Positions 52,499-61,994 of a stretch of 64,000 bases of DNA are shown piece by piece. How positions within the stretch are numbered: position 1 is the stretch's first letter; each line of letters opens with the position of its first letter. Origin of the DNA: Aureisphaera sp963669405 (lineage in GTDB: Bacteria > Bacteroidota > Bacteroidia > Flavobacteriales > Flavobacteriaceae); NCBI GenBank assembly GCA_963669405.2, contig CAXXHF010000001.1, forward strand, positions 62,001 to 126,000, in the 5' to 3' direction. A program made the translations under genes and the position numbers. Below the pieces are notes generated by a model. The model ran no database searches, was not told where the DNA came from, and saw nothing but the letters and a program-made list of their open reading frames with translations.

Positions 52499-52879
52499 TT
52501 ACAGAGATGCAATCATTGAGATCTCTACATTCACATATTTTGGCAAATTTGCAACCTCTACAGTTTCTCTAGCTGGAGCAGTAGCTTCATCAAAATAAGT
52601 AGCATAAATTTCATTGATTTTTGAGAAGTTCTCCATGTCACTAATAAAGATGCTGGTTTTTATTACATGGTTAAAATCCATTCCAGCCTCAGCTAAAACA
52701 GCTTTCATATTTTCCATAACCTGTCTGGTTTCCGTTTTAATATCATCTAGCACCAAATTTCCAGTTTTAGGATCAATGGCTATTTGTCCAGATGTGAAAA
52801 GCATATTTCCCTTTTGTACGGCTTGGTTATAAGGACCAATAGGAGCAGGGGCATTGGGGGTATTTATAATCTTTTTCAT
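52499..52879 (-). CDS. RidA family (reactive intermediate deaminase) protein
   Basis: A 126-residue trimeric enzyme that hydrolyses 2-aminoacrylate and related imines released by PLP enzymes. The N-terminal NAPAPIGPYNQAV and FTSGQIAID segments and the C-terminal PARETVEVANLPK, which holds the catalytic arginine, match active RidA. It ends 6 bases after the convergent tamB stop and starts 12 bases after the LptD-like gene, suggesting co-transcription. Confidence 0.95.
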   Translation of the reverse strand: MKKIINTPNAPAPIGPYNQAVQKGNMLFTSGQIAIDPKTGNLVLDDIKTETRQVMENMKAVLAEAGMDFNHVIKTSIFISDMENFSKINEIYATYFDEATAPARETVEVANLPKYVNVEISMIASL

Positions 52880-52891
52880 GTTATTGTTTTT

Positions 52892-55618
52892 TTAAAGTCT
52901 TCTATCAGATTCTCTACGCTTGTCATATTTAATGTCCTTAAGAACACCTCTAATTCCTATAAAAAAGTTCCAAGAAGTATTTCTGGCACCAATGGGTGTC
53001 CAACTAAACCAACTATACCAACTTTCCAAGTCACGCTCAAACCTTAGTTGGGTAAGTGTCACCCCTTTATTTTTAAAATCATATCCGGAAGATACCCTAA
53101 CACTCCATCGTGGCGACAATTCTACACTAGAACTAAGCATGATGGATTGAGAGGATATTTCATTTTGTCTTGCAGAATTGCTATAAGTCATGGTATATGC
53201 CATTCGCAATGTCCACGGAATATCATAATTATACCATGAATGATCCTTATTGTTTGCTTTTTTCTTACGGGTGCTTTGATTACCATAGGCAGTGTCTGAG
53301 CCAAAAAGATCATCTGGGCGTCCTCCATTCCTAAAGGTATCATTATCAAAATCCTCTTCCTCTTCTTCTTCCTCTGAATCGTCTTTTGCTTCAAAATCCT
53401 TATTGGAAAACGAATAATTAAAACTGATGTTAGCAGCTGTTAATCGGAAAAGACTTCCTCCGTTATCTATATTGAAGCGGTCTATTCTTCGATTATTGTT
53501 GTCCAGTGCATATGGATCTAAAGAACCATTTAAATTCAGCTCCAATTTTTCTACAATGGGCACCCCAGCAGAGAAGCGTAAAGGGCTAAAATTCAATGAA
53601 TCTGCCGAAAAACTATAACTTCCAGAAAAATTCAAGTTGTTTATCAGGGATATTTTCTTGAGTTCTGTAGCAGTAGTATCCCTATCTTTCACTTTGGCCT
53701 CTATAGTATTACTTAAGGAGTAACCAAGTCCACTGGAATAAGTGTTACTGGGTGCTCCGTATAAGGTACCTTCAAAACGGGAATACTGCACAATTTCATC
53801 TTGAACTTGTGGATCTGCAGATTGTGTTGGTATTACGTATTCGTCATAAAACTGATCAAACGATGGGCTTATGCTATAACTAATGGAGGGTCTCATGGTA
53901 TGCCGTATGGCCTGAATTTTTCCATCCTGCTTTTTGGGAGTAAAATCTCCATAGAGTGTAGTTCCCAAACCAGTAGAAAAACTGTAGGTTCGGTAACTGT
54001 CAAAACCTGAAACAGTATCTCTAACCACCCCCCCTGAACCATTATTGAATTCGGTATCGTACGATTGATTAAAAGTTTTACCTACCCACACTTCTTCATA
54101 ATTGGCCCCCATAGAGAAACTTAGGTAGTTAAGTACTTTAAAGTTGGTGCTAATTGGTATGGTATGCCTTGCCCCAAGTAGTGCATTATCAAACATTTCT
54201 TTTTTGAAGAACAATGAGTCCGTAGTTTCTATTCTATTTTCAGATACTACATTGTACTGAAGGTTGATGTTTTGCAAAGCCCCTTTCTTAATTCCGTTTT
54301 TGGGGGCAAAGGGGAATACCCTGGAAACACTCCCATTAAAGTTAGGCAAGGACATATTAATAACCTCTGTTTGCGTATTCTGGCTATGTGTGGCGGCCAT
54401 TGTGAAACTAACCTCTGGTTGTGTTGGGAATGTCTTTGAATAAGAGATGGAAGAACTTAGAGTGTTTACTAACTGACTGGCATTGTTGGTCTGATTAATA
54501 CTTTGTTGCAAATAGCGGCTACTACCCAAGTTCACAGAAGCACTGAATCTTGAGTTAGGACTGGATTTAGGATCTTGTGAATGACTCCAACGAATATTGT
54601 ACAAAGTACTTTGGCTAAAATCTGGAAACCCTCGTTCACTCTCTATCAGGTTTTCATATCGAAAACTTACATTACCTCGAAATTTATATCGTAATGCATA
54701 ATCACTATCGGCTCGTAAACCGTAGCTGCCATTGGTATAATAATCACCTGTAAGCGTTAAATCAAAATAATCATTAAGGGCAAAATAATACCCTCCATTT
54801 TGAAAAAAGAAACCTCTACGGTTCGTTTCACCAATATTGGGAAGCAAAAATCCAGAGGCCCTATCTTTGGTGATTGGAAAAAAAGCAAAGGGTAATCCCA
54901 ATGGGGTAGGGACGTTTGCAATGTACATGTTTACCAATCCGGTAACAATTTTCTTTTTGGGAACAAACTTGGCTTTTCGAGCCAAAAAATAGTATTCAGG
55001 ATCTTCAGTTCTTTCAGAAGTAGTAAACCGTACATTTTTAAAGAAATATACAGAATCATTTTCCCGTTTGGTAATTTCTGGCCTCAACCAAATACCATCT
55101 TGCTCTGTTTGCGAATTATAGGAAATAGCTTTTTTGGTATCCATATTAAAGCGTATGGAATCTGGCTTTACCGTGTTGGATCCTTGCACAAATACGGGTG
55201 CCTGACTATATACCCCTGAGCTGTCTATACCTTTGGCATAAACTTCATTTTTGTTGTAATCTAAAATAATGAGTCCGGCATCAATACGAAGGTCTTCGTA
55301 AATAATGAAGGCTTTGTTATACATGTATACCTTTCCCTTTTTTCGGTCTACGTATACATAGTCTTCCCCATAATATTCTATCACATCGGTCAATAATTCT
55401 TCTTTCGGTTTTATGGTGTCATTCTTTGTAGTATCTACTACTGGCTGTGAAAGGGTAATTTCCTGTGTAAATAAGGTGTCCCTTTTATTGATAAGAGTGT
55501 CTTCCTTTGCTTTAATAACCACCCCGCTACGAACAGGAGGATCTTGTGCATACAACACAGTACCGCAGCAAAGCAGAAAAAGGAATATGGAAAGTAGAAG
55601 TTGCCTTTTCTTATGCAA
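52892..55618 (-). CDS. LptD-like outer-membrane LPS assembly protein
   Basis: A ~908-residue outer-membrane protein. The TTG at 55616-55618 (MHKKRQLLLSIFLF, then signal ending YAQ) gives a normal signal peptide; the frame could extend to a TTG at 55723 but that would put 35 polar residues before it. An OstA-like periplasmic domain (about 70-240: KKGKVYMYNKAFIIYEDLRIDAG) is followed by a barrel region (about 250-908) with many aromatic-ended strands. It fits the divergent Bacteroidota putative LptD. A poly-E/D stretch lies at about 780-800. LptE is not adjacent. Confidence 0.85.
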   Translation of the reverse strand: MHKKRQLLLSIFLFLLCCGTVLYAQDPPVRSGVVIKAKEDTLINKRDTLFTQEITLSQPVVDTTKNDTIKPKEELLTDVIEYYGEDYVYVDRKKGKVYMYNKAFIIYEDLRIDAGLIILDYNKNEVYAKGIDSSGVYSQAPVFVQGSNTVKPDSIRFNMDTKKAISYNSQTEQDGIWLRPEITKRENDSVYFFKNVRFTTSERTEDPEYYFLARKAKFVPKKKIVTGLVNMYIANVPTPLGLPFAFFPITKDRASGFLLPNIGETNRRGFFFQNGGYYFALNDYFDLTLTGDYYTNGSYGLRADSDYALRYKFRGNVSFRYENLIESERGFPDFSQSTLYNIRWSHSQDPKSSPNSRFSASVNLGSSRYLQQSINQTNNASQLVNTLSSSISYSKTFPTQPEVSFTMAATHSQNTQTEVINMSLPNFNGSVSRVFPFAPKNGIKKGALQNINLQYNVVSENRIETTDSLFFKKEMFDNALLGARHTIPISTNFKVLNYLSFSMGANYEEVWVGKTFNQSYDTEFNNGSGGVVRDTVSGFDSYRTYSFSTGLGTTLYGDFTPKKQDGKIQAIRHTMRPSISYSISPSFDQFYDEYVIPTQSADPQVQDEIVQYSRFEGTLYGAPSNTYSSGLGYSLSNTIEAKVKDRDTTATELKKISLINNLNFSGSYSFSADSLNFSPLRFSAGVPIVEKLELNLNGSLDPYALDNNNRRIDRFNIDNGGSLFRLTAANISFNYSFSNKDFEAKDDSEEEEEEEDFDNDTFRNGGRPDDLFGSDTAYGNQSTRKKKANNKDHSWYNYDIPWTLRMAYTMTYSNSARQNEISSQSIMLSSSVELSPRWSVRVSSGYDFKNKGVTLTQLRFERDLESWYSWFSWTPIGARNTSWNFFIGIRGVLKDIKYDKRRESDRRL

Positions 55619-55801
55619 TGTTATATGACTATATATTGTAGATATCTTTTGTGATAAATTTATTTCGATTTTACCAAACCAACCATTGCAATTAATAAAT
55701 TGGCTTAGTTTTTGAAAGTCCAAAATTAAGGATATTTTTCGGGCTTAGATTTCGAATTACAAAATTTTAAAATATCAGTATTCATACTGCGTTTCATCTA
55801 T

Positions 55802-56914
55802 ATGAAAACTAAACATATACTTACTTTCTTACTATTTATAGGAATTTTAACTTCCTATGCATTTATTAACCACAATAACGATACCACAAAACCCTTCATC
55901 GTTGTTTTAGATGCGGGACACGGTGGGCACGATAGCGGTAAGTATTATCACGGCTACAAAGAGAGTCAGATTGCTTTAAAAATCACATTAAAGGTAGGCG
56001 CTGAGTTGGAGAAGAACCCCGACATTAAAGTAATCTATACCCGTAAAACCGATGTATTTGTAGATCTAAAGGAGCGTGGAGCTATAGCCAATAGGGCAGA
56101 TGCCGATCTTTTTGTTTCTATTCATTGCAATGCACACCACACACAAGCATATGGAGCCGAAACCTTTGTTTTAGGATTACACACCAACAAACAGAACATG
56201 GAGGTGGCCAAAAAGGAGAACGAAGTGATCTTTCTGGAAGAAAACTACGAAGAGAACTATGCAGGATATGACCCCAACTCTCCAGAATCTTTTATAGGGT
56301 TAACATTAATGCAGGAAGAATATTTAGATCAAAGCATTATGCTGGCCAGTTTGGTGCAGAATAATTTTGTAAATAAGCTGAAGAGAAAAGATAGAAGCGT
56401 AAAACAGGCTGGATTCATAGTGCTTCATCAAAGTTATATGCCTAGTGTTTTGATTGAAACCGGATTTTTAACCAATAAAAAAGAAGGAGCCTATCTCAAT
56501 TCAAAAAAAGGACAAAATGAAATGGCAAGTTCCATAGCCGATGCTATAAAGAGCTATAGAAAAAATATTGCTTTAGCTACCAGCGATGCTCAAAACCCAG
56601 TGATTACCCAAGATGAGATAGATGAAGCCATAGAAAGTACCGAAGAGAGAATCTACGATGGAATAATCTTCAAGGTTCAATTAGCAGCCAGCAGCAAGAA
56701 ATTAGATCTAAAACCATACAATTTCAAAGGATTGGAGGAAATAAGCAGAAACGAAGAGAACGGGTTGTATAAATACTACTATGGAGAGACAAGTGATTAC
56801 AACAAAATCCAGCTCATGAAAACCTTTGCTCGTGAAAAAGGATATCCGTCTAGTTATGTTGTGGCTTTTAAAGACGGAGAAAAAGTGAAGCTTATCGATA
56901 TTCTTTCAAATTAA
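55802..56914 (+). CDS. N-acetylmuramoyl-L-alanine amidase (Amidase_3/AmiC-like)
   Basis: A 370-residue zinc peptidoglycan amidase: signal/anchor about 5-22, catalytic domain about 30-260 with DAGHGGHDSG (H40-type zinc ligand), SIHCNAHH and the glutamate in VLIETGFLTN. The last ~70 residues (IFKVQLAASSKKLDLKPYNFKGLEEIS) resemble a SPOR-like peptidoglycan-binding domain. It diverges from the LptD-like gene across ~80 bases and precedes the MCE gene in many Flavobacteria; here two extra genes lie between. Confidence 0.92.
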   Translation: MKTKHILTFLLFIGILTSYAFINHNNDTTKPFIVVLDAGHGGHDSGKYYHGYKESQIALKITLKVGAELEKNPDIKVIYTRKTDVFVDLKERGAIANRADADLFVSIHCNAHHTQAYGAETFVLGLHTNKQNMEVAKKENEVIFLEENYEENYAGYDPNSPESFIGLTLMQEEYLDQSIMLASLVQNNFVNKLKRKDRSVKQAGFIVLHQSYMPSVLIETGFLTNKKEGAYLNSKKGQNEMASSIADAIKSYRKNIALATSDAQNPVITQDEIDEAIESTEERIYDGIIFKVQLAASSKKLDLKPYNFKGLEEISRNEENGLYKYYYGETSDYNKIQLMKTFAREKGYPSSYVVAFKDGEKVKLIDILSN

Positions 56915-56972
56915 TTCTACAGAACCCACTAACAGCAAATGTTTTAAGGGACTTATACCTTCTCATTTACCC

Positions 56973-56992
56973 TACGTATTTTTACGTATTTT
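56973..56992. repeat. Tandem 10-bp repeat TACGTATTTT
   Basis: TACGTATTTT occurs twice head to tail (56973-56982, 56983-56992), spaced by one helical turn, in the 147-base gap before the membrane protein/GH19 pair. It could be an operator or simple low-complexity sequence. Confidence 0.45.
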
Positions 56993-57061
56993 TCAAAAAT
57001 TGATACTTTCCCTCTGTGATTTTTGCTGAGAACTCAGTAAGTTTGGTATAAAACCACCCTA

Positions 57062-57817
57062 ATGGAAACTAACCAAACACCCCAAGAAGAAACCACAAAA
57101 AATGTAGTCCAAACATCAGAAACCATGTCTGCTCAAGTAAAAGCAGAATTACGAGATGAGATCAATAATATGCTTTCTTTCGCGGTTTTCAATGGAACCA
57201 TAATCAATACAGAGATTATTGCCCAATTAAAGCAGGACGATATAGAAAGCTTGGTAAACACACATAATTTGCTATGTAAGAATGTAGCACCTGCCACTCC
57301 AAAATCCATCAAATACATTAGAACCGTTAAACAGGATGTTACCAGTAATATGAAACTGAGAAAGATCCCTTTAGTTCGAAACCTGATTCTTTTGGCTATT
57401 ATATTTCTGGCTGTTTTTATTCTTACAGGAATGTCTGAAGGAGTTAATGACGCCTCTTTAGATAAAGGGATTTTGGGCAATAGCGGATGGCCATTGTTGC
57501 TTAATTTGGCATTTTTATCCTCTATAGCGGGACTAGGGGTGCTTTTCTATTTATTGAAAAGTGTCACGGTAGCGGTTAAGAGTAGTACGTTGGTACCCGA
57601 AGATAACATCTATTACTTTGCACTTATTGTTTTAGGAGTAATTTCTGGTTTAATCGTATCAGAAATCATCTCGGTTTATGATAAAGACCCAGACACCATT
57701 AACTTATTCAACAAGAGTGTTTTGGCATTGATAGGTGGATTTTCTTCTGATGCTATTTTTAGTGTGTTGCAAGGTATTATAGAGAGAATTAAAGCCATAT
57801 TCATTTCATCCAACTAA
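57062..57817 (+). CDS. Three/four-helix membrane protein, unknown
   Basis: A 251-residue protein: soluble polar N-terminus (about 1-105, with DEINNMLSFAVFNGTIIN), then hydrophobic helices at about 108-127, 145-170, 190-212 and perhaps 222-240. There is no signal peptide. It is directly followed by a GH19 lysozyme-like gene (2-base gap). The order membrane protein then lysozyme without a signal peptide resembles a holin/endolysin pair, but the protein is large for a holin and has an extra cytosolic domain. The family is not recognised. Confidence 0.75.
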   Translation: METNQTPQEETTKNVVQTSETMSAQVKAELRDEINNMLSFAVFNGTIINTEIIAQLKQDDIESLVNTHNLLCKNVAPATPKSIKYIRTVKQDVTSNMKLRKIPLVRNLILLAIIFLAVFILTGMSEGVNDASLDKGILGNSGWPLLLNLAFLSSIAGLGVLFYLLKSVTVAVKSSTLVPEDNIYYFALIVLGVISGLIVSEIISVYDKDPDTINLFNKSVLALIGGFSSDAIFSVLQGIIERIKAIFISSN

Positions 57818-57819
57818 CT

Positions 57820-58437
57820 ATGATAACCGAAGAAAACTTTAAAACAATAATCCCTGATGTAAGTTGGAGTTATGCCTCGCAATATGTAAATCTGTTCGAA
57901 AGCGTTTTGCCAGCATATGGTATAGATACTCCACTGCGAAAAGCACATTTCTTGGCACAGGTAGCCCATGAAAGTGGGGGATTTAAGTTTGTTGTAGAAA
58001 ATTTAAACTATTCTGCCAAAGCTCTTTATGGAGTTTTCCGTAAATATTTCCCCAATATGGACTTGGCCAATCAATACGCCAGACAGCGTGAAAAGATTGC
58101 CAATAGAGTGTATGCCAACAGAATGGAAAATGGAGACGAAGCTAGTGGTGATGGATGGAAGTACCGAGGACGGGGCCTTATACAACTTACAGGAAAAGCC
58201 AATTACCGTTTATTTTCGGCCGATACTGGCATGGATTTTTTAGGGCAACCAGATACTGTAGCTACAGCAAAATGGGCGTTAGCATCTGCCTGTTGGTTCT
58301 GGAAAAAAAACAATATCAATAGATATGCTGACGCAGATGATATCCATATGGTGACTAAAAAAATTAACGGCGGAAATAATGGTATAGAAAGTAGACAGCA
58401 TTTTTTAGATGAATTCAAAACGCTTTACGGGATATAA
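57820..58437 (+). CDS. Glycoside hydrolase family 19 (chitinase/lysozyme-type) protein
   Basis: A 205-residue enzyme with the GH19 fold, length typical of phage endolysin-like members without a carbohydrate-binding domain. The catalytic Glu is E51 in QVAHESGGF; VENLNYSAKALYGVFRKYF and YRGRGLIQLTGKANY are the family signatures. Substrates would be peptidoglycan or chitin; a marine bacterium could use either. There is no signal peptide, so export would need a holin-like partner, supporting a link to the preceding membrane protein gene (2-base gap). Confidence 0.9.
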   Translation: MITEENFKTIIPDVSWSYASQYVNLFESVLPAYGIDTPLRKAHFLAQVAHESGGFKFVVENLNYSAKALYGVFRKYFPNMDLANQYARQREKIANRVYANRMENGDEASGDGWKYRGRGLIQLTGKANYRLFSADTGMDFLGQPDTVATAKWALASACWFWKKNNINRYADADDIHMVTKKINGGNNGIESRQHFLDEFKTLYGI

Positions 58438-58543
58438 ATTTCGTGTAAAATTACCTCGATATTTATACTCAGTCCTTTGTAATCCCTGTTATTAACGTGT
58501 GTATAATCTTTTGGCAAAGGTGCTGTATAATCATATTTATTTC

Positions 58544-58551
58544 TAACTTTG
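58544..58551 (+). promoter_or_regulatory. -7 element of the mlaD operon
   Basis: TAACTTTG matches TAnnTTTG; a CTG lies at the -33 position (18-base spacer). It is 23 bases ahead of the TTG start of the MCE gene, so that operon has its own promoter. Confidence 0.6.
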
Positions 58552-58574
58552 TTTGGTAATTTAAATCCAAACAT

Positions 58575-59525
58575 TTGAAACTTTCTAGAGAAGTAAAGAC
58601 AGCAATTCTCGTCCTTTCAGGAATTCTCCTATTTATTTTTGGATATAGTTTTTTGAAGAATTCAGATCTTCTGAATACCTCAAAAGTCTTCTATGTAAAG
58701 TACGACAACGTAGCGGGACTGGCTTCTTCAGCCCCTGTAACCATAAATGGTCTTGCCGTAGGTAAAGTAGTGAATATTGACTTTGCTGATAATACGGGTA
58801 AACTAGTTGTGAAGTTCTCTGTGGAAAAAGATTTTCAGTTTTCCAAGAGCAGTATGGTACAGATTTACAGTAGTGGCTTTATTGGCGGGAATAATTTAGG
58901 AATCATTCCCAATATGGAATCCAATGTAATGGCAGTATCTGGAGACACCTTAAAAGGAGAGATACAAGCAGGAATGATTGACGGTATCATTGAAAAGTTT
59001 GATCCGTTGGAAAAAAGCCTCATGCAAACCCTAAGTGAGTTAGATACTGTATTAAAAGGGGTGAATGAGGTCTTAGATGAAGATACAAAGGCAAGTTTGC
59101 GTTCAAGTATTGCGAGTCTTAACCAGACGATGACCAGTTTTAAAGGGGCATCCAGAAATTTGAATAGCCTTTTAGGCGAAAACAAAGAGAAGATGAGCAA
59201 CACACTGTCCAATTTTGATACTACAGCACAAAATTTTGCTAAGTTGTCAGATTCGTTGGCTCAAATAAATATAGGGGCCTTGGCAACCAGTTTGGAAACC
59301 ACCATTTCAAAATTGAACGGAATAGCTGAAGGAATTGACAATGGAGATGGTAGCCTTGGCAAACTACTTAAAGATGAAGAACTGTATGATAACCTTACAG
59401 GAGCTTCAAGTCAATTAGAGCAATTATTGGAAGATATGAAGTTGAACCCTAAACGTTACGTTCACTTTTCGCTATTTGGTAAGCGAGCTAAGCCCTACGA
59501 AACAACCAAAGACACTGTTGACTAA
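58575..59525 (+). CDS. MCE/MlaD-family lipid transport protein
   Basis: A 316-residue protein with one N-terminal membrane helix (about 8-27), an MCE domain (about 37-115: NVAGLASSAPVTINGLAVGKV, GFIGGNNLGI) and a long coiled-coil region (about 130-290). MlaD-type proteins form hexameric periplasmic rings carrying lipids between membranes. The start is TTG (MKLSREVKTAIL). No ABC permease or ATPase (MlaE/MlaF) is adjacent. It shares one base (TAATG) with the Fe-S gene that follows, so the two are co-translated. Confidence 0.92.
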   Translation: MKLSREVKTAILVLSGILLFIFGYSFLKNSDLLNTSKVFYVKYDNVAGLASSAPVTINGLAVGKVVNIDFADNTGKLVVKFSVEKDFQFSKSSMVQIYSSGFIGGNNLGIIPNMESNVMAVSGDTLKGEIQAGMIDGIIEKFDPLEKSLMQTLSELDTVLKGVNEVLDEDTKASLRSSIASLNQTMTSFKGASRNLNSLLGENKEKMSNTLSNFDTTAQNFAKLSDSLAQINIGALATSLETTISKLNGIAEGIDNGDGSLGKLLKDEELYDNLTGASSQLEQLLEDMKLNPKRYVHFSLFGKRAKPYETTKDTVD

Positions 59526-60826
59526 TGCAATACATTCCCAATATACTTTTTGTTGTGATCCTAATTTTAGGGATCGGTTATTTTACCCGTAATATTCGTA
59601 AGATCATACGAAATATAAAACTGGGTAGGGAAGTAGATAGCTCTAATGACAAGGGGCAACGCTGGAATAATGTTGTTAGAATTGCCTTGGGCCAGTCCAA
59701 AATGGTGGTGCGCCCAGTTGCAGGATTACTCCATATCATAGTATATCTTGGTTTTATAATAATCAACATAGAAGTACTGGAAATCATTATAGATGGTATT
59801 TTTGGTACACATAGAGCCTTTTCATTTATGGGAGGATTCTATGGGTTTTTAATTGGTTCTTTCGAAATTTTGGCCGTCTTGGTCTTTGTGTCTGTTATTC
59901 TTTTCTGGATACGTAGAAACATACAACGTTTAAAACGTTTTTTAAGTCCAGAAATGAAAGGCTGGCCTAAGAATGATGGAAATATCATTCTCTATTTCGA
60001 AATGGTGCTCATGACCTTATTCCTGATTATGAATGCTACCGATATCCCATTTCAGGACATGAATTTAGGGAATATAGTATCCAAGCATATTGCTGGATTC
60101 TTCAGTAATACATCAGAAAGTACATTGCATTTTATAGAACGTACCGCATGGTGGTTACATATCATTGGTATTTTAATTTTCTTAAACTATCTGTATTTCA
60201 GTAAGCATTTACATATCATCCTGGCTTTCCCCAATGTATATCACGGAAAGCTAACCCCAAAAGGGCAGTTTAAGAATTTAGAATCTGTTACCAAGGAAGT
60301 ACAACTTATGATGGACCCAACGGCAGATCCATTTGCAGCACCTCCAGAAGGAGCCGAAGCTCCTGCTAAATTTGGAGCAAGTGATGTAATGGACTTGTCT
60401 AGAGTACAATTATTGAATGCCTATACTTGTACAGAATGCGGACGATGTACCAGTGAATGCCCAGCCAATCAGACCGGAAAAAAATTATCCCCGCGTAAGA
60501 TTATGATGGAGACCAGGGATCGTCTGGAAGAAGTAAGTAAAAATATTGACCAGAATGGGGCTTTCCAACCAGACGGGAAGCAATTGTTGGATGATTACAT
60601 AACACGAGAAGAGCTTTGGGCATGTACTACCTGTAATGCGTGTGTACAAGCTTGTCCAGTAAGTATAGATCCACTTTCCATAATTATGGATATGAGACAA
60701 TATTTGGTCATGGAGCAATCTGCAGCGCCTTCAGAGTTGAATGTAACCATGACTAATATTGAAAATAATGCAGCGCCTTGGCCATTCAATCAGATGGATC
60801 GGGCCAATTGGATTAATGAAGCTTAA
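59525..60826 (+). CDS. Membrane 4Fe-4S oxidoreductase subunit (HdrD/NarI-like)
   Basis: A 433-residue inner-membrane protein with about five helices in the N-terminal half (about 3-20, 68-90, 110-130, 160-178, 215-235) of the NarI/heterodisulfide-reductase gamma type, and a C-terminal ferredoxin domain with two 4Fe-4S motifs, CTECGRCTSECP (about 301-312) and CTTCNACVQACP (about 365-376). It should move electrons between quinone and a partner Fe-S protein, probably the CCG protein downstream (61995). It is conserved in Bacteroidota, with an unknown donor. Confidence 0.9.
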   Translation: MQYIPNILFVVILILGIGYFTRNIRKIIRNIKLGREVDSSNDKGQRWNNVVRIALGQSKMVVRPVAGLLHIIVYLGFIIINIEVLEIIIDGIFGTHRAFSFMGGFYGFLIGSFEILAVLVFVSVILFWIRRNIQRLKRFLSPEMKGWPKNDGNIILYFEMVLMTLFLIMNATDIPFQDMNLGNIVSKHIAGFFSNTSESTLHFIERTAWWLHIIGILIFLNYLYFSKHLHIILAFPNVYHGKLTPKGQFKNLESVTKEVQLMMDPTADPFAAPPEGAEAPAKFGASDVMDLSRVQLLNAYTCTECGRCTSECPANQTGKKLSPRKIMMETRDRLEEVSKNIDQNGAFQPDGKQLLDDYITREELWACTTCNACVQACPVSIDPLSIIMDMRQYLVMEQSAAPSELNVTMTNIENNAAPWPFNQMDRANWINEA

Positions 60827-61160
60827 AAACCTCATTGTAATATTCATAGTATGTTTCTGTACAGGAATACATAGTACTATGGCCCAACAAAGGGATTACC
60901 GAAAGGATTCCCTACAATTTAAGATATATACCCGGTTATATGTCAATAAAACGTTGGAATTGGATTCGGTTGTTGTGAAGAAAATATTTTGTGATTTTTG
61001 TTCTGCCGAACAACGAAAAGCATTAGAAGAGGAAGCGTATAGAAGGAGTTTAATGGAGAGTAGGAGTTGGAAGTATAAAAAAACGGGTGAACATAGGTTG
61101 GCCCTTTATATAAGATTAAGTAAATTAGATTTTAAAGCACTTAACAATAAAGATGAATAA
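60816..61160 (+). CDS. Small exported protein, unknown
   Basis: A 114-residue protein with a signal peptide (about 1-23: MKLKNLIVIFIVCFCTG, ends TMAQ) and a polar, basic remainder with two cysteines in FCDFCS (about 61-66). The ATG at 60816 overlaps the stop of the Fe-S gene by 11 bases, and its own end overlaps the next gene by 8 bases, so it is embedded in the operon. A longer frame begins at 60759 but lies inside the previous gene. No family is recognised. Confidence 0.7.
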   Translation: MKLKNLIVIFIVCFCTGIHSTMAQQRDYRKDSLQFKIYTRLYVNKTLELDSVVVKKIFCDFCSAEQRKALEEEAYRRSLMESRSWKYKKTGEHRLALYIRLSKLDFKALNNKDE

Positions 61161-61587
61161 AGAAGAAGTTGAGAAAATGTTGCATCAAAAAGTTGAACTG
61201 GGTGAAACTGTGAGTCCTGTACTACCCGGAGGTGTAAAAAACTATCTCATTGATATAGATGGTACGATTTGTGATGATATTCCGAATGAAGAACCCGAAA
61301 GAATGGCAACGGCAAAAGTATACCCCGATGCTCTTAAAACCTTAAACAAATGGTATGATGAAGGTCATATCATCTGCTTTTTCACCTCCCGAACGGAGGA
61401 TCATAGAGCAGTAACCGAGGTTTGGTTAAAAGAACACGGATTTAAATACCATTCCATGCTCATGGGAAAACCGCGAGGAGGGAACTACCATTGGATCGAT
61501 AACCATTTAGTGAAAGCAACCCGCTATAAAGGAAAATTTACAGATTTGGTTGAAAAGAATGTTACCATAGAAGTTTTTAAAGATTAA
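61153..61587 (+). CDS. HAD-superfamily phosphatase-like protein
   Basis: A 144-residue cytosolic protein with HAD motif I D34-I-D-G-T (YLIDIDGTICDD), motif II region FFTSRTED (about 77-84) and a late acidic motif in YHWIDNHLV (about 114-122). Such proteins dephosphorylate small metabolites or polynucleotide ends. The database label phosphoheptose isomerase seen for relatives is not supported by any sugar-isomerase motif here. It overlaps the previous gene by 8 bases. Confidence 0.82.
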   Translation: MNKEEVEKMLHQKVELGETVSPVLPGGVKNYLIDIDGTICDDIPNEEPERMATAKVYPDALKTLNKWYDEGHIICFFTSRTEDHRAVTEVWLKEHGFKYHSMLMGKPRGGNYHWIDNHLVKATRYKGKFTDLVEKNVTIEVFKD

Positions 61588-61588
61588 T

Positions 61589-61993
61589 ATGAAGAAGATA
61601 ATTATAATACTGATATCCCTTTTTGCTACGTCCTTAGCATGGAGTCAAGATATCACCTTAGATGAAAAAGAATTGACAACTTTGTTTTGCAAATCATGGC
61701 AAATGGATTCAGCTATGATGGATGGAAAGCCAATGGTTCAAAAAGAAGTGAAAGATCTAGGATTTACTTTTAATAAGGACTTTACTTTTTACCTGATTGA
61801 AGATGGTAAAGCTACTTCTGTAGGTTTGTGGAAATATTTTCCTGACAAAAAATGGATTGCTTTGGCACTTTACGAAAAAGTAAGCCTCATAATAACTTCT
61901 ATAGACGAAGAAAAGTTTATAGCTGTAAGCCCAGCTCAGTTAGAAGTTAAAGAAGGAGACAAAAAAATGGAAGTGATCTTTAAAGCTAAATAG
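61589..61993 (+). CDS. Exported protein of lipocalin-like size, unknown
   Basis: A 134-residue exported protein: signal peptide about 1-19 (ends AWSQ), then an alternating beta-strand pattern with a conserved-looking KSWQMDSAMMDG segment (about 36-47) and GLWKYFPDKKWIAL (about 80-93), as in small lipocalin-like domains of Bacteroidota. It is one base from each neighbour in the same operon. Function unknown. Confidence 0.75.
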   Translation: MKKIIIILISLFATSLAWSQDITLDEKELTTLFCKSWQMDSAMMDGKPMVQKEVKDLGFTFNKDFTFYLIEDGKATSVGLWKYFPDKKWIALALYEKVSLIITSIDEEKFIAVSPAQLEVKEGDKKMEVIFKAK

Positions 61994-61994
61994 C

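Noticed and set aside
61153..61587. Label phosphoheptose isomerase often given to relatives
   Set aside because: No SIS domain; the D-x-D-G-T motif shows a HAD-type protein.
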